Origin: Methanoculleus sp. UBA374
Lineage (GTDB): Archaea > Halobacteriota > Methanomicrobia > Methanomicrobiales > Methanoculleaceae
Assembly (NCBI GenBank): GCA_002508705.1
Contig: DAYL01000019.1
Location: 1 to 29,711, forward strand
Direction: 5' to 3'
DNA length: 29,711 bases
Below, in pieces: positions 23,647 through 29,711 of this stretch. The translations under genes were made by a program, and so were the position numbers. Numbering within the stretch: the stretch's first letter is position 1; the number at the start of each line of letters is the position of its first letter. The notes beneath the pieces are model-generated. The model was not told the origin of the DNA and searched no databases. It saw only the letters and a list, made by a program, of their open reading frames with translations.

Positions 23647-24667
23647 ACCGCTCGTCGACGGTCCTCCTCGCGTTCATCCCGAGGCTCCGGGATACACGGG
23701 GGTTTTCCAGCAGGTAATCGATCCGCTCTGCGATTGCTGCCGGCTCTGGCGGCACGAGGATGCCGTTCTCGCCGTCCCGGATCGCCTCCGGGATACCCGC
23801 CACGGGGGTTGCGACGATCGGTCTGCCCGCGGCCATGGCTTCAAGGAGCGCTATCGGCAACCCGTCCCCGAGAGTGATGTGGGCGTATACGTCGCAGAGG
23901 GAGAGCGGCACAGCAGGGTTCTCGATGTTCCCGGTAAAGACGACGTGCCCGGACAACCCTTCGTCCCGTGCGAACGCTTCCACCTCCGGAGAGAAGACCC
24001 CCTTTCGCGTCGCGATGAGGACGATCCCGGGGTACTTCTCCTTGAGGATGTTTACGGCCCGGATGAGTTGTTTCAGGCCTTCTGCCTTGTACTTCAGTGC
24101 GGTCAGGCCGAGGGCGAGGAGCACCGGCCGGCGGTCGGCGATACCGAACCGCTCGCAGAACAGCACCGCTTCGTCGGGTGTCACTCGACCGACCTTCGGG
24201 GCCCCTGCGTAGGTGATCTCGGTCTTCGGGAACTCCAGGTTCCAGACCTCGATGGTCCGTTCCCTGAGCCGGTTCGATACGAACGTCACGTGGTCGCACC
24301 GGTTGAGGAGGGCCTGGTAGAAGAGCCTGAACCGGTCCGTCAACGCCTCTTCCGGTTCGGTATGGAACGTCTGGACGACGGTGCAGCCGTGGAGGAGTTT
24401 GTAGGCGACCGCCGGAAAGAGGCAGTGCCAGCCGCCGTGTACGCTGACGACGTCGGGCCCGTAGTTGCGGAGGGCGGAGAGCGACCGCACCGCAAAGACC
24501 CGCTGGCTCGCCGGGATGCAGACCGCGTCGGGGTCCTGCCCCTCCCGGAATATGACCCGCACGTCGGCGCCGCGTGCGTCCAGTTCCCGGACCAGGTTCT
24601 CCAGGTAGACCCTGATCCCGCCGCCCTGGCTCCCTCTCCAGTAGTTGGTGACGATCGCGACCTTCAT
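23552..24667 (-). CDS. Glycosyltransferase family 4 (GT-B fold), convergent
   Basis: This is a 371-residue retaining glycosyltransferase. The N-terminus MKVAIVTNYWRGSQGGGIRV has the glycine-rich loop for donor binding. The middle has VQTFHTEPEEAL and FVSNRLRERTI. The C-terminal domain has LALGLTALKYKAEGLKQL and the signature GDGLPIALLEAMAAGRPIVA, followed by TPVAGIPEAI. The ATG at 24667 has a TATA-like element about 30 bases upstream on the minus strand. It is the only glycosyltransferase on the minus strand of the locus and overlaps the tail of the preceding GT4 gene by 95 bases end to end. Acceptor and donor are unknown. Confidence 0.9.
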   Translation of the reverse strand: MKVAIVTNYWRGSQGGGIRVYLENLVRELDARGADVRVIFREGQDPDAVCIPASQRVFAVRSLSALRNYGPDVVSVHGGWHCLFPAVAYKLLHGCTVVQTFHTEPEEALTDRFRLFYQALLNRCDHVTFVSNRLRERTIEVWNLEFPKTEITYAGAPKVGRVTPDEAVLFCERFGIADRRPVLLALGLTALKYKAEGLKQLIRAVNILKEKYPGIVLIATRKGVFSPEVEAFARDEGLSGHVVFTGNIENPAVPLSLCDVYAHITLGDGLPIALLEAMAAGRPIVATPVAGIPEAIRDGENGILVPPEPAAIAERIDYLLENPRVSRSLGMNARRTVDERFTWEKSAAKFLELFLDGRQPAEGPQDRRQMH

Positions 24668-24693
24668 ACTATCCGGGGTGATGGGTGCCGCGT

Positions 24694-24703
24694 CGCTATA
24701 TCA
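24694..24703 (-). promoter_or_regulatory. TATA element for the minus-strand GT4 gene
   Basis: On the minus strand, TTGATATAGC is centred about 32 bases upstream of the ATG at 24667, predicting a leader of only a few bases. Confidence 0.45.
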
Positions 24704-24812
24704 ACCTTTGTGCACCCGTTCGCGCTGCTCCGGCCGCCGCTGGTTGTTCGCCCGCCCCGCCGAGCGGGAACCGGGATGTTGCGGGGACCGATTCTGCCAG
24801 GATTCATTCGAG

Positions 24813-24826
24813 GGAAATTATATATA
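24813..24826 (+). promoter_or_regulatory. Strong TATA/BRE promoter for the third GT4 gene
   Basis: GAAATTATATATAC is a purine-rich BRE followed by a near-ideal archaeal TATA box, the clearest promoter in the window. Transcription should start near 24845-24850. This gives an untranslated leader of about 80 bases before the ATG at 24928, long compared with the near-leaderless genes nearby. Confidence 0.65.
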
Positions 24827-24927
24827 CTTACCTCATAAAAGTGGGGCCGTTCAACTCCTCTCGTTCACACCCGGGGATATCCGGGGGGAAGGTCCCGTGC
24901 AGAGAGGCCTGAACGGGCTCCAGTCCC

Positions 24928-26064
24928 ATGAAGGTCTGTATGCTTACCACAACGCATCCTCCTCACGACGGGCGGATCTTCGAAAAAGAGGCGAAGAGCC
25001 TTGCGAAGGAACACGACGTCACGATCATCGCTCCTTCGGATGCCGGAGACGTTGGGAATGAAGGGGGCGTCCGGATCGTCACCGTCCGGAAACCATCCTC
25101 TAACCTTCTCCACCCGGTGACGCTCTGGAGGACGTTCCGGGCGTGTCTTGCCGAGGATGCCGATGTTGTCCACTGCCACGAGCCGGATGCGCTCTTTGTT
25201 GCGCTCCTCCTGAAGGCGTTGAAAGGCCGAAAGGTCGTCTACGACGTCCACGAGCACTGGCCGAGCGAGATCCCGTATGATCTCGGAATCCGGAACGGTA
25301 CGCTGGTGCAGAGAGCACTTTCTGCATTCGTCTCAAGTGTAGAAATCGCAATGGCGCGCCGGACCGAGAATTTATTCGCCGTAAGCGAGAGCGTTGCCGC
25401 CCGATTCAAGGAGAGAGGGCTTGAGCCGATCATCCTCCCGAACTACTCGCTCGCCGCCATCGCCATCCCTTATAACCCAAACCGGAGCGGCCGGAAACTT
25501 ATGTTCATGGCGGGAAATATCAATTCCTTCCATGGAGTCGGCGAGTGCATCCGGGCAGTATCGCGGGTCAGGGAACGCTACCCTGATACCTCACTCACGC
25601 TCGTCGGAAACGTTCGAGAAGACCTCAAAAAGCATACTCACGGCTCAGACCGTAATGAGTTCATCCTCTCCACCGGATTCCTCCCCTACAGGGAGATGTA
25701 CGAGAAATTGAACGAAGGTACGGTCGCTCTTCTTGTTTTCCAGCCGACGTATTATAACATCTTCATCGGTCTGCCGAACAAGCTCTTCGACTACATGCTC
25801 CTCGGGCTTCCGGTCATTGCAAGCGATCTACCGGAGATCCGTAATGTCGTTAGCAAGGCGGACTGCGGCATCCTTGTCGATCCGGGAAATGTGAGTGATA
25901 TTGCCGATGCAATCGCCTACCTCTTCGATCACCCGGAAGAGGCACAAAGAATGGGTGCGAACGGCAGACGAGCGGTTCTTGAGACCTATAACTGGTCCGC
26001 TATGGAGGCAGACCTCTTGCAGGCATACCGAAACCTGGACGGCGCCTCCTCAAGACCTGGGTGA
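24928..26064 (+). CDS. Glycosyltransferase family 4 (GT-B fold), third copy
   Basis: This is a 378-residue glycosyltransferase. The N-terminal motif MLTTTHPPHDGRIFEKEAKSL is typical of a GT4 subgroup seen in surface-glycan clusters. VVHCHEPDALF and YDVHEHWPSEIPY follow. The C-terminal domain has FMAGNINSFHGVGECIRA and, in place of the usual EX7E, the sequence NIFIGLPNKLFDYMLLGLPV followed by IASDLPEIRNVV, which keeps the donor-binding shape of the subgroup. It has its own strong promoter upstream. The ribosome-binding site is weak, so the start at ATG 24928 rests on the family-like N-terminus. Base composition is a little less GC-rich than in the neighbouring wecC and wecB. Confidence 0.9.
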   Translation: MKVCMLTTTHPPHDGRIFEKEAKSLAKEHDVTIIAPSDAGDVGNEGGVRIVTVRKPSSNLLHPVTLWRTFRACLAEDADVVHCHEPDALFVALLLKALKGRKVVYDVHEHWPSEIPYDLGIRNGTLVQRALSAFVSSVEIAMARRTENLFAVSESVAARFKERGLEPIILPNYSLAAIAIPYNPNRSGRKLMFMAGNINSFHGVGECIRAVSRVRERYPDTSLTLVGNVREDLKKHTHGSDRNEFILSTGFLPYREMYEKLNEGTVALLVFQPTYYNIFIGLPNKLFDYMLLGLPVIASDLPEIRNVVSKADCGILVDPGNVSDIADAIAYLFDHPEEAQRMGANGRRAVLETYNWSAMEADLLQAYRNLDGASSRPG

Positions 26065-26151
26065 TCAGCAGACAACAGCGCTCTTCTGCACCCTGTTCTG
26101 TCCGACTGTCGTCGGTACTTACTAGTAGTTGGCCATCGACGTGAGTACATT

Positions 26152-26826
26152 ATGCTTCACGTCCTCCTCCTCGACTTCGACGGCGTCATCGTCGAATCCA
26201 TCCCCCTAAAGACCGCCGCGTTCCGGAAGATCTTCTCCTTCGCCCCCGATCACCTCGACGAGATCATCGCCTTCCACCTCGATAACGGCGGCATGTCGCG
26301 GTACGACAAGTTCCGCTACATCTACAAAAACATCCTGCACGAGGCTCTCACCCTGGAACTTGAGGAGCGGCTCGCGGGCGAGTACGCCGGGCTGATCTTC
26401 GACGCCATGCTCACCGTACCGTACGTTGAAGGAGCGGAGGAACTCCTCAGAGACTGTTCCCGGGTGCTCCCCCTCTACATCGTCTCCGCGACCCCGGAGG
26501 GGGAGATGCACGAGATCGCCCGCCGCCGGGACCTTACAAAGTTTTTCGTCCGGATCTACGGTGCGCCGAAGACAAAAGCCGCGTGCATCCGGGAAATCCT
26601 GGATTCGACCGGGGCGTCACCCACTGAGGCTCTCTTTGTCGGCGACGCCCCGAACGACTGGGAAGCGGCATACGAGACCGGCGTCCGGTTCGTGGCGAGG
26701 GTCGGGCCCGGCGACCCGAACCGGTTCACCGACCGGCCGGGGGTGGAGCGGATCGTGGCGAACCTTCATGAACTCCGGGAGTATCTACGGGGGAGCATAT
26801 GCTCATCCCGATCTCATACCCCCTGA
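26152..26826 (+). CDS. HAD superfamily hydrolase (phosphatase)
   Basis: This is a phosphatase of the haloacid dehalogenase superfamily, 224 residues, related to phosphoglycolate phosphatase. Motif I is DFDGVIVES (nucleophile Asp8, acid/base Asp10), motif II is VSATP, the motif III lysine is probably in APKTKAACI, and motif IV is VGDAPNDWEAA. A helical cap domain lies between motifs I and II. The substrate is unknown; sugar phosphates are possible given the glycan locus beside it. The C-terminal residues overlap the start of the cyclase-family gene by 28 bases, so the last residues (SICSSRSHTP) may be dispensable. ATG 26152 is the only good start. Confidence 0.88.
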   Translation: MLHVLLLDFDGVIVESIPLKTAAFRKIFSFAPDHLDEIIAFHLDNGGMSRYDKFRYIYKNILHEALTLELEERLAGEYAGLIFDAMLTVPYVEGAEELLRDCSRVLPLYIVSATPEGEMHEIARRRDLTKFFVRIYGAPKTKAACIREILDSTGASPTEALFVGDAPNDWEAAYETGVRFVARVGPGDPNRFTDRPGVERIVANLHELREYLRGSICSSRSHTP

Positions 26827-27467
26827 CCCGGGCAACGCCGCTCTACCCCGGGACCGAACCGCTCACGATAACTCCCACGAAATCCTTTGCAGAGGGAGAT
26901 GCGGAAGAGAAGAGCCAGATTACATTCTCCAGCCATGCCGGGACGCACATCGACCTCCCCCGGCACTTCTGCCCGGACGGGGGTTCGGTCCGGTCTCTCC
27001 TCGCGCCGGAGGCGGTCTTTGCACCCGCACGGTGCATCGCGGTGCAAAAGACCGGAGAGGAGCCGATCCGGATCCACGACCTCCTCCCGCACCTCGACGC
27101 GATCCGGAACTCACGCGCGCTCTTCATCAGGACCGGTAACGGCCTGCTCCGGGAGACCGACCGGGACATCTACGAGCAAGCGCACCCCTGGGTGCACCCC
27201 GAAGTGCCGGGTTTCCTCCGCATGGAAAACCCGGCTCTCAGGCTGTTCGGGATCGATACCATCTCCGTCGCCGTCCCCGGAGAACCGGAGGAGGGCGCGG
27301 AGGTTCACCGCGCGTTCCTCTGCACCTCCCCGCACATCTTCGTTCTCGAAGACGTGGACCTCTCCTACGGCCGGCTGCTCGAAGAGCCCTGGATTCTACG
27401 GATTTACCCGGTGGTCTTCGACGACCTCGAGGGGGTGCCGGTGGTGGCGCTCGCGGAGTTTGGGTGA
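26799..27467 (+). CDS. Cyclase family protein (kynurenine formamidase-like metal hydrolase)
   Basis: This is a 222-residue hydrolase of the cyclase/arylformamidase family. The family metal-binding motif HxGTHxDxP is present as SHAGTHIDLP (H46, H50, D52), with H56 close behind. Proteins of this type hydrolyse amide or lactone bonds, and the archaeal members have no settled substrate. The ATG at 26799 has GGGAG just upstream and lies inside the end of the HAD gene (28-base overlap), showing coupled translation. There is no sign of tryptophan degradation genes nearby, so a kynurenine role is unlikely. The convergent hepT frame runs antisense into its 3' end if the hepT frameshift is real. Confidence 0.85.
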   Translation: MLIPISYPLTRATPLYPGTEPLTITPTKSFAEGDAEEKSQITFSSHAGTHIDLPRHFCPDGGSVRSLLAPEAVFAPARCIAVQKTGEEPIRIHDLLPHLDAIRNSRALFIRTGNGLLRETDRDIYEQAHPWVHPEVPGFLRMENPALRLFGIDTISVAVPGEPEEGAEVHRAFLCTSPHIFVLEDVDLSYGRLLEEPWILRIYPVVFDDLEGVPVVALAEFG

Positions 27468-27500
27468 CGGGCTGCAGTTCAGACTCTAAAGAGAATCCAC

Positions 27501-27924
27501 CTATAGACCGGTTGAACCGCTCTCCGCGATGTGCTCCTTCATAACGAGAGAACTCCCGGAGGACAGCAAGATCATGCTGCAGGATCGCATACACCTGTTT
27601 GAGATCCAGATTCCAGTAGATGTGGACGAGCACGTTCCGGAATCCCGCCAGGTTTGCGAGATCTCTTGCCAGGGATTCATGGATGATCCCCTCATCAGCG
27701 AGGACCTCAAATGTCTCCCGGTAGGTGAAAGGCTTCCTCAGTCTCCCCTCTGCGATCACATCGGTCGCCATGTCGATCGCCGACTGGATGGATAGCAGCA
27801 TGGCATGGTGAACCATATTCTGCGTATCCCGGTCTTGCAGGAACTGCTCTTCCGGGATGCGCTGATACCGCTCCCAGTCGCGCAGAGCCTCCTCCAACTC
27901 CCGCATATGATGGAAAACCCTCAT
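27501..27924 (-). CDS. hepT: HepT-like toxin (HEPN ribonuclease), apparent frameshift near its end
   Basis: This is the HEPN ribonuclease toxin of the MntA/HepT type, which cleaves RNA unless its active-site Tyr is AMPylated by MntA. The active motif R96-x4-H101-x-Y103 is intact in FRNVLVHIYWNLD. The ATG at 27924 overlaps the mntA stop (ATGA), with GGTGGGA upstream. As read, the frame does not stop at the normal length but continues to 27238, adding about 85 Arg/Pro-rich residues antisense to the cyclase gene. Removing one base near 27537-27541 would give the ending RYKEHIAESGSTGL with a TAG stop at 27501 and a normal 140 residues. The coordinates use that end. A real lost stop is the alternative. 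Confidence 0.8.
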
Positions 27925-28340
27925 TCTCCCACCCTGGCAAGAAGAGCCCTGTCGATCCGGTCGTAGAGGTATTTCAGATCGAGGAACTTCGTTATCACGC
28001 CGGCCTCAAAAGCGACGCGCGTATCCTCGTCCCGGGCGACAAGAAGGCGCCCGGTTTTCACCACCTCGTACTGGAACTCAACGGGAGCATCATTCAGGAT
28101 ACGGAGATCGATCTCATATCGCGGCGTGATACACCGCTCGAGGTCGGATGCGATACCCATGGCATACTTGTAGAGTTCATAGGGCTCCCTCTCCCCCGAG
28201 ACGAGTAGCCCGATATCGATATCATGGAATCCATTACGACAGAGAAAAGAGCCGTAGAGATACCCGAGCAATATATCCTCTCTTCCGGTGAGGCATCGGC
28301 GGAGCTGGCCGATGATCCGCTCTCTGTCAATATTATCCAC
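27921..28340 (-). CDS. mntA: MntA-like antitoxin nucleotidyltransferase
   Basis: This minimal nucleotidyltransferase of 139 residues neutralises HepT by adding AMP groups to its catalytic Tyr. The motif is YGSFLCRNGFHDIDIGLLV: G30-S31 followed after eight residues by D40-x-D42, two residues shorter than the common GSx10DxD. A third acidic residue lies in YEIDLRI. The start is GTG at 28340, because GGAG sits just upstream in a GAGGTGAAAGGAGAA leader. The frame is open further upstream to 28511, but that part has no family features. It precedes hepT with a 4-base overlap, the usual antitoxin-first order of this type VII system. Confidence 0.88.
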   Translation of the reverse strand: MDNIDRERIIGQLRRCLTGREDILLGYLYGSFLCRNGFHDIDIGLLVSGEREPYELYKYAMGIASDLERCITPRYEIDLRILNDAPVEFQYEVVKTGRLLVARDEDTRVAFEAGVITKFLDLKYLYDRIDRALLARVGE

Positions 28341-28547
28341 TTCTCCTTTCACCTCCCGGCCCCCACAAGGGTTCGTTTCCACGTACAATCTGATCTGCAG
28401 GCAAAGAAGGGTGCTCCCTCCCGGCTCATTAATCCTTCCCTGCGGCAGAACCCGGTATCGTATAGCGCCCCTGCCGGAGGTGGAAAAACCGTGCGCGGGC
28501 CCTGCACTCACTCGATTTCTGGAGATCGCCTGGGTATAAGGGGCTGC

Positions 28548-28786
28548 TCACGGTCCGCACGCAGTGCCCTTCCCGGCAAGAATATCCTGGAGCCGCTCCC
28601 TCCCGACAGGCTCGGGGATCGTCCTGCCTTCTTCGCAGGCGGCCTCAAGCCAGAGGGAGACGGCAACCTTCACCTCGCGGAGCGCTTCCTCCTCGGTCCC
28701 GCCGAATGCAGAGCACCCTGGAAGTTCCGGGACCACGGCGATGAACCCCTCTCCTCATCGCTGTAGATGATCTCAATTGCATACAT
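28548..28786 (-). pseudogene. HicB-like antitoxin, one-base frameshift
   Basis: A HicB-family protein of about 79 residues is encoded if one base is added. The ATG at 28786 has GGAG about 10 bases upstream and begins MYAIEIIYSDEERG, the usual HicB N-terminus. After the run of four G (plus-strand CCCC at 28746-28749) the frame is lost. One extra G there restores FIAVVPELPGCSAFGGTEEEAL, the family core. The C-terminal part ends at 28548. HicB proteins bind and block HicA RNases, but no HicA-like gene is visible on either side. The frameshift lies in a homopolymer, so it may be a sequence error. Confidence 0.75.
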
Positions 28787-28806
28787 GTGGCATCTCTCCA
28801 GGGGGA

Positions 28807-29049
28807 TCACGCGGAACCATGCTCATCCACCGTTCCGGGACGCCGCCGTTTCGCGAGCATCTGGTGCATCTCGAGGTATCGGGCACGGGAGAGGGCGTAA
28901 CTCCCGGCGTTCGCAAGAAACGCATCGATCAGATCGGCCTGCTCGCGGCTCCAGACCTCGTTAGGGACTCGCCTGACCCAGAGAGCATGTCTCCGGACAA
29001 AGGCCAGCCTCTCCTGCCGGTTCTTCTCCCGGTCAAACCCCAATTCCAT
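28807..29049 (-). CDS. 80-residue protein paired with a nucleotidyltransferase, function unknown
   Basis: This is an 80-residue charged protein, predicted mainly helical, with FDREKNRQERLAFVRRHALW, VPNEVWSREQADLIDAF and ALSRARYLEMHQML. The ATG at 29049 lies inside the end of the upstream nucleotidyltransferase gene (17-base overlap) and has GGGGGGAG just before it. The frame is open upstream to 29142, which is not favoured. No catalytic motif is seen. The overlap with a nucleotidyltransferase, in an island of toxin-antitoxin genes, suggests a two-gene module in which one protein controls the other. Which is toxin or antitoxin cannot be told. Confidence 0.7.
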   Translation of the reverse strand: MELGFDREKNRQERLAFVRRHALWVRRVPNEVWSREQADLIDAFLANAGSYALSRARYLEMHQMLAKRRRPGTVDEHGSA

Positions 29050-29634
29050 ATGGCTCCCCCCGGACATGCAGGCGCTCCATGAACGATCGCGTGAGATCCC
29101 CGTCCAGCATCTCGCGGAACAGCACCCAGAGGTAGACGGCATCCTCGATATCCTTGTCGCTCCCGAGATAGAATTTATACGGGATCTGCAGCTCGATGGG
29201 CGATATGAAAAGCCGGATATCGTCGAACGTTACCGTCCTTGCCATAGCCATCGCGCAACGGTCGAAGTCGTCCGCCTTGAACTTCATCTCGATGTTCGGG
29301 ATGACTCTCTCCTTCTCTGCAATCCGCACGGCAAGTCCGTCGCGGAGCATCGAATAGATCTCGCCGACGTCGTCCGAGTTCAGGAAGTAGAATCCTGCGC
29401 CAGGAGTTCATCGGTAAACGACCGGAACGTATCGCGGTCCATATAGTCGATGAAGAGATCGATGTCTTCCGTACCTCTGGCTCTTCCAAAGAGGATTGCA
29501 ACATATCTGCTGACGATCACGTAGCCGGTATATCGTCCGATGATCTCCGTCGCCGACGCCACAAAGCGATCGAGCGCGGTCACAACCTTGCCGTCGATGA
29601 GGATGGTCCCGTCGGGAGCACTCGTGATCTGCAT
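29033..29634 (-). pseudogene. Nucleotidyltransferase, one-base frameshift (possible antitoxin or AbiEii-like)
   Basis: This is a gene of about 200 residues that reads through if one base is added near 29394. The N-terminal part, from ATG 29634, has ILFGRARGTEDIDLFI with the nucleotidyltransferase D-x-D, then stops at DELLAQDSTS. In the next frame the protein goes on with FYFLNSDDVGEIYSMLRDG, IEMKFKADDFDRCAMAM and a C-terminal PYKFYLGSDKDIEDAVYLW, typical of antitoxin-type nucleotidyltransferases (AbiEii/DUF6036-like). GGAGGAGA upstream and a TATA box support the start. The break is a GG where GGG would restore the frame. It may be a real mutation or a sequence error near the window end. Confidence 0.72.
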
Positions 29635-29665
29635 TATCTCTCCTCCGTTAGAGTCAGACCGGGCA

Positions 29666-29674
29666 CTATATTAA
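29666..29674 (-). promoter_or_regulatory. TATA element for the toxin-antitoxin island
   Basis: On the minus strand, GTTAATATAG is centred about 36 bases upstream of the ATG at 29634. Transcription would start near 29645, close to the GGAGGAGA ribosome-binding site. It could drive the nucleotidyltransferase, its 80-residue partner and perhaps hicB. Confidence 0.5.
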
Positions 29675-29700
29675 CGAGGTCGTCCCAAAACACCTCAGCC

Positions 29701-29711
29701 GGGGGGGGGGG
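29701..29711. other. Run of eleven G at the window end
   Basis: The window ends in an unbroken G11. This has no biological counterpart elsewhere in the window and looks like a low-quality read or contig end. Confidence 0.6.

Noticed and set aside
28224..28766. 180-residue plus-strand frame opposite mntA and hicB
   Set aside because: It is antisense to two recognised genes and lacks any domain or start signal.

Overview
The window looks like a chromosomal segment of a methanogenic archaeon of the order Methanomicrobiales, most likely Methanoculleus-like. The evidence is a coenzyme F420-type formate dehydrogenase (fdhAB) followed by the formate transporter fdhC, a Sep-tRNA:Cys-tRNA synthase (tRNA-dependent cysteine synthesis, mainly a methanogen trait), the archaeal mre11-rad50-nurA-herA operon, high GC coding sequence, archaeal TATA-type promoters 20-33 bases upstream of several start codons, and frequent GTG/TTG starts. 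The genus is an inference; no rRNA is present.

Layout. Positions 1-4470 (plus strand) hold formate metabolism: the 3' part of fdhA, complete fdhB, a 675-base non-coding stretch with a 34-base direct repeat and a strong GC-rich hairpin, then fdhC and a small membrane-anchored OB-fold protein. Positions 4553-11480 (minus strand) hold the DNA end-resection operon, transcribed mre11, rad50, nurA, herA with overlapping ends. Positions 11611-12968 (plus) hold a 60-residue protein overlapping the gene for Sep-tRNA:Cys-tRNA synthase, and thiI (minus, 13166-14344) follows convergently. A DUF2150 gene with a small Cys-cluster protein (14597-15672) and a GNAT acetyltransferase (minus) come next.

Positions 16222-26064 are a surface-glycan locus. 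It contains a lipid-linked sugar flippase (minus), a Gfo/Idh/MocA oxidoreductase, wecC and wecB (UDP-ManNAc dehydrogenase and UDP-GlcNAc 2-epimerase, which together give UDP-ManNAcA), one GT2 and three GT4 glycosyltransferases on both strands. A HAD phosphatase and a cyclase-family hydrolase (26152-27467) follow as an overlapping pair.

Positions 27501-29711 (all minus) form a small defence or toxin-antitoxin island: a nucleotidyltransferase plus an 80-residue partner, a HicB-like antitoxin without a visible HicA, and an MntA/HepT pair. Three of these five genes need exactly one base inserted or removed to read through. The window then ends in a run of eleven G. The frameshifts may therefore be sequence errors at a contig end rather than real decay, and this should be settled before these genes are called broken. 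Apart from the 5'-truncated fdhA, I saw no damaged gene elsewhere in the window.
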